Positions 49,620 to 58,548 of a stretch of DNA of 64,000 nucleotides are shown in pieces. The stretch covers positions 124,001 to 188,000 of the forward strand of contig NZ_JABZEE010000011.1 in the NCBI RefSeq assembly GCF_013387495.1, written 5' to 3'. The translations under genes and the position numbers were made by a program. Origin of the DNA: Streptomyces sp. PKU-EA00015. GTDB taxonomy: Bacteria; Actinomycetota; Actinomycetes; Streptomycetales; Streptomycetaceae. The notes under the pieces are model-generated. The model was not told where the DNA came from, did not search any database, and saw only the letters and a program-made list of their open reading frames with translations. How positions within the stretch are numbered: position 1 is the stretch's first letter; each line of letters opens with the position of its first letter.

Positions 49620-52481
49620 TCAGGTCGCCTCGCGGCGGGCGAGCGCCCCGCGGGAGCGGGTGACCAGGGCCGCCAGCAGGGCCGCCCCGACCGGCACGGC
49701 GACCAGCAGCGTGGCCAGCGTCTCCCACGGCACCACGATCGGCACGTACGGCAGCTCGCCCGCGCCCCAGCCGTTGTCGAGGGCCTCCTGGTACCAGCCC
49801 ATCTGCTGACGCTTCTCGGTGAGCCGCAGGCCGACGGCCGGCAGGACTCCCGCCGCCGATCCCAGCACCACGCCCATCGCGGCGACCACGCCGCACTGGA
49901 ATCCGCTGAGCGTCCTGCGGACCCGCGGCGGGGCGCCGACGGCGGCCAGCGTCTTCAGGTCGGCCTCCGCGTCGGCCTGCGCCAGGCCCGTGGCGATACC
50001 CGCCGCACCGATGGTGATCAGTCCGGCGAAGACGGTCAGTGCCAGCATCACGATGCTGTTCTCGCTGGTGTAGCCCTCCTCGACGTGCAGGCTGATGTCC
50101 GCGCCCGTCCTGTCGAGCTCGTCGTCGAGCTTCTGACGCTGTTCGGTGGTGGGCATCTCCTCGGTGGAGAAGTAGGCGCCGATCGGGACCGTGTCGAAGC
50201 CGGCCTTCTCGGCCGCCGTCGGCGGCACGACGAGCCTGACGCCGTACGTCTCCGGCGTGCCGGCGACCTGGTGGACGGGCAGGCTCCTGATCTCGCCGGG
50301 AGCCTCCTTGCCCTGCTCCATGGCCCTGTCGGCGGCCTCGATGTCGGTGATCAGCCGGATGTCGATCGAGCCCTGAGCGTTGACGTTGCGCTTGTCGAAG
50401 GAGACCGCCCGGCCGGAGGCCAGGGCCTTCTCGGCGGCCGGGTCGTCGATGCCGAGCACCTTGAGCAGCTTCTCGTCGCCGACGAGAAGCCCGCCGTCGG
50501 TGGGCACACCGTAGCCGCCGCTTTCCTGGCAGCGCCAGTCCTTGGCGAGCTTGCGGCGTTCGGCCTTGCTGAACTTCGCGGCCGGGTCCTGGCCGGGCTT
50601 GGCGACGTCCGTCGTCCACATGGGGCATTCGTGGGCCTTGGGCACGATCACTTCGTAGCGGCCGCAGCCCTCGCGCGGCTCGTACATCGAGCAGTTCTTC
50701 TTACCGACGGCGATGCGGTCCACATCGGCCCGCACGTCGACGGGCAGCAGCTTCTGCACCGTGGCGCGCACACCGGGGACGTCGCGCCCGCCCGCCTCGT
50801 CCATCGTCACCGAGACGGCTCCGTGCGGCAGTTGCGCCTGGTACTCGGCCCTGCGCTGGGTGTCCTCGCTCGCCGCGTACGTCGCCACAGCCACGGTGCC
50901 GGCCACCGCGGCCAGCACCGCGGCGACAGCGGGAGCCGTACGGCCCCGGTTGCGCACGGCGTCGCGCAGCGCGAGCCGCGGAGAGAGCGGCAGCAGACGG
51001 CCGGTCCGGCCGAACAGGCCGACCAGGGCCGGGGTCAGCGCGACCACACCCAGCTCGGCAAGGGCGCTGCCGCCCGCCACCACGACGAACTGGTCCGTCA
51101 TCGTGGACCCGTACAGCGCGATGGAGGCACCGAGGGCGACCGCGACCAGGCCGACGACCGGCAGCACACGGCTGCTCCTGCGCACACCGCGGCGGCCGGT
51201 GAGGGAGGCGAGGACGGACTGCCGGGACGCCGTGATCGCGGGGACGATCGCGGCCAGCAGACCGGTCAGCACGGCCAGCAGGGCGATCGCGAGGAGTTCC
51301 AGGGGCCGTATGTCGAAGCTGCCGAAGCGCTGGCCCATGTAGTCCTCCAGCACCGGCTGGAGGGCGAAGGTCAGGATCAGGCCGAGCAGGGTGCCCGCGA
51401 CGGCCGCGGCGACGCCGATCACCAGACCGCCCGCGAGGACGATGGCCCGGATGTGGCGGCGGTCGCCGCCGTTGGCGCCCACGAGACCCAGCTGACGGCG
51501 CGAGCGGCGTGCCCCCACGGCGAACGCGGGACCGGCGAGCAGGCAGATCTCCAGCATGGCCAGACCGACGACCGTGCCCACGGCGGCGAGCGCGGCGGCC
51601 TTGGCGGCGGTGCTCTCCTCGTAGTTGCCCCAGTCCTCCTTCTGGAACAGCGGCACCTCGGAGTCGGCGGGCGGGTTCAGGGCCACGGTGCGGGAAAGGA
51701 CCGTCACACCCTTGGCGTTGATCTCCTGGACCGTGTTCCACGTGAAACCACCGGGAACGGTGACGAGAAGGCTCGTGCCGGCCGAGGGCCCCGGCAGCCC
51801 GGCGGCCTCCAGAGCCTTGGCGAGCGGGGCGATCAGGGCGCCGGGAAGGGCGTTGACCTGGTCGGTGTCCAGTGCGTCGGGGAGCTCGTACGCACCGACG
51901 ATCGTGTACGCGCGGTCGAAGCCGCGCGCGGTCAGCTTCGAGCCGACCTTCAGACCGCTGCTCTCGAGGAAGTGCGTGGTGGCGGCGACCTCGTCGGACT
52001 TCTGCGGCAGCCTGCCGCTGACGACCGGCATGATGCCCCGGGCCATCGGGTCGGAGGCCTTCAGCTCACGGATCTCCGTCGGCAGCAGACCGTGGGTCGT
52101 GCGGAGCTTGGCGTAGCCGGTCGTGTCCGTCAGCGTCCTGGCGCCCGCGGGCAGAACCTTGGCGATGTCCGTGCTGCCCTCGGGATACGGCTTGTCTTCG
52201 AAGTCCTCGGCCGGAGTGTAGTTGCTGCCGTCCGGGGCCTGGAGGATCGGGACGCCGCCCATGCCGGGATCGGAGAGCCGCGCGTCAGCGGCGCCGATCC
52301 GGCGCGCCAGGCTCTGCTCGGTCGACAACTCGGCGCTGCGCACGGTGAGATCGGCGGCGCTCACCCCGAGGATGGGCAGCGCGATCATCGCGAGAACCAG
52401 GAAGCTGCGCCCCTTGGAGCGCCAGGCGTCGCGGCGCGCGATACGGATCGCGGCCCGCCAGGAGTGGTACCAGGTCGTCAC
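49620..52481 (-). CDS. ABC transporter permease, MacB/FtsX type
   Basis: 953 residues from GTG 52481, overlapping the ATPase stop (GTGA). N-terminal helix (about 27-45, SFLVLAMIALPILGVSAADL) and a large external domain, then FtsX helices around 295-480 (VVGLAMLEICLLAGPAFAVG, LLAIALLAVLTGLLAAIVPA), a second external domain (about 530-780), and C-terminal helices. It contains a parS-like site (51734-51749). Typical of lipoprotein/peptide or macrolide-related export; substrate unknown. Confidence 0.9.
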   Translation of the reverse strand: MTTWYHSWRAAIRIARRDAWRSKGRSFLVLAMIALPILGVSAADLTVRSAELSTEQSLARRIGAADARLSDPGMGGVPILQAPDGSNYTPAEDFEDKPYPEGSTDIAKVLPAGARTLTDTTGYAKLRTTHGLLPTEIRELKASDPMARGIMPVVSGRLPQKSDEVAATTHFLESSGLKVGSKLTARGFDRAYTIVGAYELPDALDTDQVNALPGALIAPLAKALEAAGLPGPSAGTSLLVTVPGGFTWNTVQEINAKGVTVLSRTVALNPPADSEVPLFQKEDWGNYEESTAAKAAALAAVGTVVGLAMLEICLLAGPAFAVGARRSRRQLGLVGANGGDRRHIRAIVLAGGLVIGVAAAVAGTLLGLILTFALQPVLEDYMGQRFGSFDIRPLELLAIALLAVLTGLLAAIVPAITASRQSVLASLTGRRGVRRSSRVLPVVGLVAVALGASIALYGSTMTDQFVVVAGGSALAELGVVALTPALVGLFGRTGRLLPLSPRLALRDAVRNRGRTAPAVAAVLAAVAGTVAVATYAASEDTQRRAEYQAQLPHGAVSVTMDEAGGRDVPGVRATVQKLLPVDVRADVDRIAVGKKNCSMYEPREGCGRYEVIVPKAHECPMWTTDVAKPGQDPAAKFSKAERRKLAKDWRCQESGGYGVPTDGGLLVGDEKLLKVLGIDDPAAEKALASGRAVSFDKRNVNAQGSIDIRLITDIEAADRAMEQGKEAPGEIRSLPVHQVAGTPETYGVRLVVPPTAAEKAGFDTVPIGAYFSTEEMPTTEQRQKLDDELDRTGADISLHVEEGYTSENSIVMLALTVFAGLITIGAAGIATGLAQADAEADLKTLAAVGAPPRVRRTLSGFQCGVVAAMGVVLGSAAGVLPAVGLRLTEKRQQMGWYQEALDNGWGAGELPYVPIVVPWETLATLLVAVPVGAALLAALVTRSRGALARREAT
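51734..51749. promoter_or_regulatory. parS-like ParB-binding site 3
   Basis: TGTTCCACGTGAAACC contains GTTCCACGTGAAAC, one mismatch from parS; it is the reverse complement of the core of site 1. It lies inside the permease coding sequence. Confidence 0.75.
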
Positions 52482-53239
52482 AGCTCGGCCGCCTGGCCCG
52501 AGAGCAGCGAGTCCGCGTCGCTGCGGACGGTCTGGTCGACGACCGCGCCGTCCCGCAGGAACACGACCCGGTCGGCCCATGCGGCGAACCGGGGCTCGTG
52601 GGTGACCAGGATGCCGGCCGCGCCGGCGTCGCAGCGCGCCCGCAGCAGCGCCAGCACGGACTCTCCGGTCTCGGAGTCGAGGGCGCCGGTGGGCTCGTCG
52701 GCGAGCACGAGCCGGCGCTCGCCCACGAGGGCGCGGGCGATGGCGACGCGCTGCTGCTGACCGCCGGACATCTCGTCGGGGAAGCGGTCGGCGAGGTGGC
52801 CGAGCTCCATCTCCGCCAGGGCCGCGAGGGCTTCGGTGCGGGCCTTGCGGGCCGAGGTGCCGTCGAGTTCACGCGGCAGGGCGACGTTCTCGGCGGCGGT
52901 GAGGGCGGGAATGAGGTTGTAGTCCTGGAAGACGTACCCGATGCTGCGGCGGCGCAGGGCGGCGAGCGTCTTGCGGTCCGCGGTGGTGATGTCGGTGTTC
53001 TCGACGATCACCCGTCCCGACGTCGGGAGGTCGAGCCCGCCCGCGATGGTGAGGAGCGTGGACTTGCCGGATCCCGACGGGCCCATGACGGCGACGAGTT
53101 CACCGGGGAAGACGTCGAGGTCGATGCCGCGCAGGGCGTGCACCTCGGTGGCTCCGCTGCCGTGGACGCGCGTCAGCTGCTGGAGTTGCAGTACGGGCTG
53201 CTGCGACGGAAGTGGCTGTGGTGACGGGTGTTGGGACAT
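52478..53239 (-). CDS. ABC transporter ATP-binding protein
   Basis: 253 residues from ATG 53239. Walker A GPSGSGKST, signature MSGGQQQRVAIARAL, Walker B LVLADEPTGALD, Q-loop FQDYNLIP, and H-loop VTHEPRF. LolD/MacB-like ATPase that energises the adjacent permease. Ahead of it, 53266-53284 holds GTACAC...GTGTAC, a possible operator. Co-regulated with the PadR gene 146 bases upstream. Confidence 0.95.
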   Translation of the reverse strand: MSQHPSPQPLPSQQPVLQLQQLTRVHGSGATEVHALRGIDLDVFPGELVAVMGPSGSGKSTLLTIAGGLDLPTSGRVIVENTDITTADRKTLAALRRRSIGYVFQDYNLIPALTAAENVALPRELDGTSARKARTEALAALAEMELGHLADRFPDEMSGGQQQRVAIARALVGERRLVLADEPTGALDSETGESVLALLRARCDAGAAGILVTHEPRFAAWADRVVFLRDGAVVDQTVRSDADSLLSGQAAEL

Positions 53240-53385
53240 GGATGGTTTCCCCCTTGAGCGGGTGAGTACACACGGGCGGTGTACGAGAGGTCGAAAGGGG
53301 CCTCGGGAGGCCGGAGAGCGGCCGGGGCGGACGCCCTGGGCATACACGGGCTGCCGCGTGCCCGTCGAAGAAGCCGCAGCGGGCC

Positions 53386-54024
53386 CTACGCCGGTCCGGG
53401 GCGCCGGCCCGAGGCCGATGTCCGGTCCGGCGCGGGCGACGGCGCACGAGGCGCGGCCGGCGGCGGGTCCTGCCGGGCCGCCGCGGAGAGCCTGGTGAGC
53501 CTCATCTCGCAGTGGTCGAGCCAGCGGGCCTCGGCCTCGGTCTGGAAGATCAGCTGTTCCAGCACCAGCAGCCAGGCGACGTCGTCGCGTTCCTGGGAGC
53601 CACCGCTCTCGATCGCGGCCAGCGCCTGCGCCTTGAGCCGGGTGTAGTCCTGCATCGCCTTCACGGAGTGACGGCGCTGGGACTGGATCACGGAGCGGAT
53701 GTCCACGCCGGGCGTCCCGACCGCCATGGCGAGCTTGATGGCGAGCTCGTCGCGCGGCGGACTGCTGCGGTCCACGGGCGCCGCGAACCACTGCCGGAGC
53801 TCGGCGCGGCCCTTGTCGGTGATGACGTAGAGCGTGTGGCCCGCCTCGTCCTCGCCGTCCTGGGCGACCATGCCGTCACGTTCGAGGCGGCCGAGGGTCG
53901 TGTACACCTGGCCGACGTTCAGCGGCCAGGTGGCGCCCGTGCGCGACTCGAACTCGGAGCGGAGCTGGGAGCCGTAGCGCGGGCCGGGCTCCAGGAGGGC
54001 GAGAAGCCCGTGACGGATCGACAT
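53386..54024 (-). CDS. PadR family transcriptional regulator
   Basis: 212 residues from ATG 54024. N-terminal winged helix (MSIRHGLLALLEPGPRYGSQ, GQVYTTLGRLERDGMVAQDG) and C-terminal helical dimer arm (PRDELAIKLAMAVGTPGVDI, VLEQLIFQTEAEARWLDHCE). PadR proteins repress exporters and detoxification genes. First gene of the PadR-ATPase-permease operon; a dyad abuts its start. Confidence 0.92.
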   Translation of the reverse strand: MSIRHGLLALLEPGPRYGSQLRSEFESRTGATWPLNVGQVYTTLGRLERDGMVAQDGEDEAGHTLYVITDKGRAELRQWFAAPVDRSSPPRDELAIKLAMAVGTPGVDIRSVIQSQRRHSVKAMQDYTRLKAQALAAIESGGSQERDDVAWLLVLEQLIFQTEAEARWLDHCEMRLTRLSAAARQDPPPAAPRAPSPAPDRTSASGRRPGPA

Positions 54025-54044
54025 ACTCGGTATGTATACCGGGT
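54025..54044 (-). promoter_or_regulatory. Operator abutting the PadR start
   Basis: ACTCGGTATGTATACCGGGT, arms ACTCGGTAT and ATACCGGGT, one mismatch. It begins at the base before the ATG, so transcripts may be leaderless or blocked by the bound regulator. A PadR binding site (ATAC/GTAT type) by appearance. Confidence 0.65.
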
Positions 54045-54109
54045 ATGCCGCCTGCGGCCAACCGTCGCCGGAAGGACGTGCGGGGTCCGTCTTGAGGAGG
54101 ACGGCTGTG

Positions 54110-54709
54110 TCAGCGGCGGCGCAGACGGATGCCGAGGAAGCCGATCCCGAGGCCCATCAGGGCCATGCCGACGCCCAGTGACAGCGGTGAGATCTGGTGC
54201 GCGACCGGCGCGGGCGCGGAATGAGGTCCCTGGTCACCGGCCTCGGCCGGTGTCCAGTGCGGCGGCACGGGCGACCCTGCGCCTGCGGATCCGGCGTCCT
54301 CGTCCCCTCGGGGCGCCCCGTCATCCGCAGGAGGGGGATCGTCCCCCGCGTCTGCCGTTCGGGGCGCCTGCCCCGGGGCGGAGAGGGACGGCGCCGCGGA
54401 GCGGGAGGGCTTCGGTGAGCGCCGCGCGGGCTCGGAGGCGGAGGCTGCGGGGGAGGTGACGCTGCGCGCGGGGTCCACGGACGGGCTCGCGCTCCCGGTC
54501 CCCGTCGGCTGCGGCCGTCCGGGCCGCGGCCGGCCCTGGCCCGCCTGCCGCCCGGCGAACGAGGTCGAGGGTGCGGGCGACGGCTTCACGACGGGCCGGG
54601 GCATCGGGGGCTCGGACGGCTCGGCGTGCGCGGCCGGTGCGAGAGGAAGAGCCGTCAGCGCGAGCGATGCGACGGTGATCGCGCACCGGGCGCGGAGTTG
54701 TGGAATCAC
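54110..54709 (-). CDS. Pro/Ala/Ser-rich exported protein with C-terminal membrane helix
   Basis: 199 residues from GTG 54709; start uncertain. Signal peptide (CAITVASLALTALPLAPAAHA), then a ~130-residue low-complexity Pro/Ser/Ala-rich stretch, then a C-terminal helix (about 176-194, LSLGVGMALMGLGIGFLGIR) and LRRR. Architecture resembles wall-associated proteins. No LPXTG-like motif seen. Function unknown. Confidence 0.6.
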   Translation of the reverse strand: MIPQLRARCAITVASLALTALPLAPAAHAEPSEPPMPRPVVKPSPAPSTSFAGRQAGQGRPRPGRPQPTGTGSASPSVDPARSVTSPAASASEPARRSPKPSRSAAPSLSAPGQAPRTADAGDDPPPADDGAPRGDEDAGSAGAGSPVPPHWTPAEAGDQGPHSAPAPVAHQISPLSLGVGMALMGLGIGFLGIRLRRR

Positions 54710-55091
54710 CGGAGGGCCTCCCGTGACGGGGCACCGAGTCGCCGAACTGATCGAGAACGGACTCAGCGTCACATGGAGGAACAGATCCGGCATCTCGGGC
54801 ACTCGGGCTCGGGCAGCGCCTCCGGCGGGAAGCCTGCGCCCAACGGCCGAGGCCCGGTACACGGACGGTGTACCGGACCTCGGCCGAACGGCGTATCACC
54901 GGGCCGCTCCACACGGCCGCCTGGGGGACTAGGGTCTCTCGTTTGGATCATGCCGGGCTCGCGGGCCCTGGCACGCACGCTCGCCGCGTTGTCGTCGGTC
55001 GCCATGGCTCCGCCATTGTCTCCCTCCTCCGCCTTGCGATCGCACGCACCAGACCCCGCTCACTGATCCGGCCTGATCCAAACGAAAGACC
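54710..55091. other. Intergenic region with two inverted-repeat structures (382 bases)
   Basis: Holds a hairpin 54845-54885 and a second inverted-repeat pair 54927-54950/55074-55097. No convincing gene. The ORFs crossing it lack homology and cross the repeats. Confidence 0.5.
54845..54885. repeat. 18-bp inverted repeat with 5-base loop
   Basis: GGCCGAGGCCCGGTACAC (54845-54862) and GTGTACCGGACCTCGGCC (54868-54885) pair at 17 of 18 positions around GGACG. Terminator-like or an operator; the T run is missing. Confidence 0.7.
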
Positions 55092-55097
55092 CTAGTC
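54927..55097. repeat. Inverted-repeat element beside the 55-kb kinase (MITE candidate)
   Basis: The 24-bp end 54927-54950 and its inverse 55074-55097 match at 23 of 24 positions, 123 bases apart. The right arm contains the kinase stop codon (55092-55094). No transposase, no clear target duplication. Could be a non-autonomous mobile element or a long stem 3' of the kinase mRNA. Confidence 0.55.
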
Positions 55098-56687
55098 GGC
55101 GCGACCGGTGGACACCTCGAGCATGAACGTCGTGTTCTTCTCGGAGATCTCCGTGTCCGCCAGCGGGAACTGCGAGAGGACGATGTCCTCGCCCCACTGC
55201 GCGTTGGCGACTTCCTTGATGTTGAGCTTCCAGCCCATCGTGTCCGCGCATTCCTTCACGGACAGGACGTCCTTGAAGACGAAGTTCGGCGCCTGGACCT
55301 TCGACGGGTCGTCGTAGCCCTCCTGCGGGTTCGAGCACTTCGTCTTGTCGATCGTGCGGTTGCGCTCGGGGCCCTTGTAACTCGCGTCCTGTGACGCGCT
55401 CGTCGACGGGTCGCCGCCCCCGCCCGCCTCAGTCCCCTCGTCGTTGCCGTTCAGCGCGATCGCCGTGACCAGGCCGCCGACGGCGAGGAGCGCCACCGCG
55501 ACGGCGCCCACGATCACGGGCATGTTCCGCTTGCCGCCGCCCGACGCGGGCGCCGGGGCCGGCGACATGGTGTACGGCGGCGGCGTGGAGGCCGCCGGGG
55601 GCTGGGTCTGGTACGCCGGGGCCGGGTAGCCGTAGTGCGGCGTGGGCGCCGGGGCTGGGGTGGGCGGACCGTACGGGCCCGGCTGGTAGGGCGTCTGCAC
55701 GCTCTGCGGGGCGGGCGTCGCCTGGTCCAGCGGCGGGAAGACGGCGGAGCCGACACCCGAGCCGCTGTTCGCCGGTGCGCCACCCATGATCACGGGGGCG
55801 CCGGTGTGGCCGGCGCCCGCGACCCGGGCGCACTCGTCGCGCATCGCGGCCGCGCTCGGAAAACGCTCGTTCGGGTTCTTCTTCAGCGCCCGGGCGACCA
55901 GCGCGTCCATCGCGGGGGTGAGGGAGCGGTTGATCGTCGACGGGGCGACGGGCTCCTCCTGCACGTGCGCGTACGCGATGGCGAGCGGCGAGTCCGCGTC
56001 GAAGGGCAGCCGTCCGGTCAGCAGCTGGAAGAGCATGATGCCGACCGAGTACAGGTCGGAGCGGGCGTCCACGCCGCGGCCCAGGGCCTGCTCGGGCGAC
56101 AAGTACTGGGGAGTGCCGACGACCATGCCGGTCTGCGTCATGGAGGTGACGCCCGACTGCATGGCGCGGGCGATGCCGAAGTCCATGACCTTGACCACGC
56201 CGCGCTTGGTCATCATCACGTTGCCCGGCTTGATGTCGCGGTGGACCAGGCCCATCTCGTGGCTGGTCTCCAGCGCGGCCAGCACGTCGGCGGTGACCTT
56301 GAGCGCCTTGTCGGCGGGCATCGCCCCGTACTGCTGGATGTCCGCGGCGAGGACCGAGCCGAGCGGCTGGCCCTCGACGTACTCCATGACGATGTAGGGC
56401 ATGAGCGAGCCGTCCAGCTCGTCCTCGCCCGTGTCGAACACCGAGACGATGTTGGTGTGGGACAGCTTGGCGACGGCCTGCGCCTCGCGGCGGAAGCGCT
56501 CGCGGAAGGACTGCTCCCGGCCGAGCTCCGTGTGGAGCGTCTTGATCGCGACCTGGCGGTCCAGCGCGGAGTCGTACGCCAGATATACGGACGCCATGCC
56601 GCCTTCGCCGAGCAGGTCTCGAAGCTGGTACCGGCCGCCCGCTACGGAACCGCCCGCGTAGCGGCCCTGTGCGCCGTCCTGGCTCAT
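55092..56687 (-). CDS. Ser/Thr kinase with a single degenerate PASTA-like outer domain
   Basis: 531 residues from ATG 56687. Kinase domain (about 18-280): GEGGMASV, VAIKTL, LVHRDIKPGNVMM, MDFGIARA, LSPEQ. Pro/Tyr/Ala-rich linker, TM near 386-412, then an outer domain with two Cys (KTKC, VKEC) and an NFVF...VLSQFPL...TFMLEVS pattern resembling one PASTA repeat. Divergent from the 56991 kinase. Signal sensed is unknown. Confidence 0.92.
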   Translation of the reverse strand: MSQDGAQGRYAGGSVAGGRYQLRDLLGEGGMASVYLAYDSALDRQVAIKTLHTELGREQSFRERFRREAQAVAKLSHTNIVSVFDTGEDELDGSLMPYIVMEYVEGQPLGSVLAADIQQYGAMPADKALKVTADVLAALETSHEMGLVHRDIKPGNVMMTKRGVVKVMDFGIARAMQSGVTSMTQTGMVVGTPQYLSPEQALGRGVDARSDLYSVGIMLFQLLTGRLPFDADSPLAIAYAHVQEEPVAPSTINRSLTPAMDALVARALKKNPNERFPSAAAMRDECARVAGAGHTGAPVIMGGAPANSGSGVGSAVFPPLDQATPAPQSVQTPYQPGPYGPPTPAPAPTPHYGYPAPAYQTQPPAASTPPPYTMSPAPAPASGGGKRNMPVIVGAVAVALLAVGGLVTAIALNGNDEGTEAGGGGDPSTSASQDASYKGPERNRTIDKTKCSNPQEGYDDPSKVQAPNFVFKDVLSVKECADTMGWKLNIKEVANAQWGEDIVLSQFPLADTEISEKNTTFMLEVSTGRAD

Positions 56688-56990
56688 CTCGTGCTTCCCC
56701 CTGTGCGCGCGGTGGCCGCGGCTGATCCGGATTTACGGGCCAAGTCTGCCCGAGGGCACCGACACGTCAAGCCGGGTGCCCGTTCCGTGACCGTACGCAC
56801 AAGAAGCGTCTCGGAAGCGTTACAGGAACAGCATGGAATTTGCGCGGGCCGGTGGACTGCGGCTTTGATGGCCGGTCTCCTTCGAAACCGGCCTGTCGTC
56901 CGAAGGCTGTAGCGTGGCGTGGCACAAGCACCCTGAGGACAGCGGCCCCGCACGCACCACGCAAGCGGACAGATACGACGGCGAGGACTG
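56688..56990. other. Divergent promoter region of two kinases (303 bases)
   Basis: GGCCGGT (56870-56876) and ACCGGCC (56887-56893) form a hairpin; TAGCGT (56910-56915) may be the -10 for the plus-strand kinase. Otherwise nothing was recognised. Confidence 0.4.
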
Positions 56991-58529
56991 ATGGCACCCG
57001 AACCCGAAGCAGACGGCGGCGGAGTGCCGGAGTCGGCGGACGCCTGGGGCATCGGCGGACTGGTCGGTGACGGCCGCTACCGGCTGACGCACCGTCTCGG
57101 CCGCGGCGGCATGGCCGAGGTGTTCGCGGCGGAGGACGTACGGCTCGGCCGTACCGTCGCCGTCAAGCTGCTGCGCGCCGATCTCGCCGAGGACCCCGTC
57201 TCCAAGGCCCGGTTCACGCGCGAGGCGCAGTCGGTCGCCGGCCTCAACCACCATGCCGTGGTGGCGGTCTACGACTCCGGCGAGGACGTCGTCGGCAGCC
57301 AGACCGTCCCCTACATCGTGATGGAGCTCGTCGAGGGCCGCACGATCCGCGATCTGCTGGTCAACGCCGAAGCCCCGCCCCCCGAGCAGGCGTTGCTCAT
57401 CGTCTCCGGCGTCCTGGAGGCCCTCGCCTACTCGCACCAGCACGGCATCGTGCACCGTGACATCAAGCCCGCCAACGTCATCATCACCAACTCCGGTGCG
57501 GTGAAGGTGATGGACTTCGGCATCGCCCGCGCCCTGCACGGCGCGCAGTCGACGATGACCCAGACCGGCATGGTCATGGGCACCCCGCAGTACCTCTCCC
57601 CCGAGCAGGCGCTGGGCAAGGCCGTCGACCACCGTTCCGACCTGTACGCCACGGGCTGCCTGCTCTACGAACTGCTCGCGCTGCGGCCCCCGTTCACCGG
57701 TGAGACGCCGCTCTCGGTCGTCTACCAGCACGTGCAGGACATCCCGGTCCCGCCGTCCCAGGTCCTGGACGCGGTGCCGCCGGAGCTCGACGGCCTGGTG
57801 ATGCGCTCGCTCGCGAAGGACCCGGACGACCGGTTCCAGAGCGCCGAGGAAATGCGCGGACTCGTCCAGTACGCACTGCAGATGCTCCAGCAGCAGGGCG
57901 GCCACACGGGCATCTGGAACACCGGCCCGGTCGACCTGTACGACCCCGGGAGCACCCCGCCCGGCGGCATGACGGGACCGACCGCGGTGCACCCGGTGCA
58001 CGGCGAGACCTCCCAGGGCCCGCTCCTGCCGCCGCCGAACCCGCACGACGGCGGCTACGACGGCATGCACCACGGGCGCGGCGGCCGCGGCAAGGTGTGG
58101 CTGCTGGCCGCGCTCGCGGTCGTCGCGGTGGTCGCCGGCATCGCGTTCGCGTTCAACAAGGCGAACGACTCCGGCAAGAACCCCGACACCACGCCGACGG
58201 TCTCGCAGACACCGTCCACGCCGGACGAGACGCCCACGCCGTCCGACGAGGAGACGGAGCCCACCGAGGACCCGGGCACCACGACCGGGGGCGACGAGCA
58301 GCCGTCCTGGACGCCGTCCGACATCCCGTCGTACACGCCGAGCACGCCGCAGACACCCTCCGGCGACCCGACGACCAGTGGCCCGACCGACGACCCGACG
58401 GACGATCCCACCGGCGATCCGACGGACGACCCGACCGACGTCCCGACGGACCCGACGGACGTCCCCACCGACCCGGCGGGCGGCGCCGACGGCGGGAACG
58501 GGGACACCGCCGGCAACGAAGGCGGCTGA
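56991..58529 (+). CDS. Ser/Thr kinase with low-complexity outer tail
   Basis: 512 residues from ATG 56991. Kinase domain (about 30-290): GRGGMAEV, VAVKLL, IVHRDIKPANVII, MDFGIARA, LSPEQ. TM near 369-389 (LLAALAVVAVVAGIAFAF). The ~120-residue outer tail is a Thr/Pro/Asp/Gly repeat (DDPTDDPTGDPTDDPTD, then DVPTDPTDVPTDP), with no PASTA. It faces the other kinase head to head and ends 20 bases from the APH gene. The tail may contact the wall or be glycosylated. Confidence 0.92.
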   Translation: MAPEPEADGGGVPESADAWGIGGLVGDGRYRLTHRLGRGGMAEVFAAEDVRLGRTVAVKLLRADLAEDPVSKARFTREAQSVAGLNHHAVVAVYDSGEDVVGSQTVPYIVMELVEGRTIRDLLVNAEAPPPEQALLIVSGVLEALAYSHQHGIVHRDIKPANVIITNSGAVKVMDFGIARALHGAQSTMTQTGMVMGTPQYLSPEQALGKAVDHRSDLYATGCLLYELLALRPPFTGETPLSVVYQHVQDIPVPPSQVLDAVPPELDGLVMRSLAKDPDDRFQSAEEMRGLVQYALQMLQQQGGHTGIWNTGPVDLYDPGSTPPGGMTGPTAVHPVHGETSQGPLLPPPNPHDGGYDGMHHGRGGRGKVWLLAALAVVAVVAGIAFAFNKANDSGKNPDTTPTVSQTPSTPDETPTPSDEETEPTEDPGTTTGGDEQPSWTPSDIPSYTPSTPQTPSGDPTTSGPTDDPTDDPTGDPTDDPTDVPTDPTDVPTDPAGGADGGNGDTAGNEGG

Positions 58530-58548
58530 GACCGCCGCACGCGGAGGG

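Noticed and set aside
50085..52760. 891-residue plus-strand ORF opposite the ABC permease
   Set aside because: No domain or signal; shadow of the permease.
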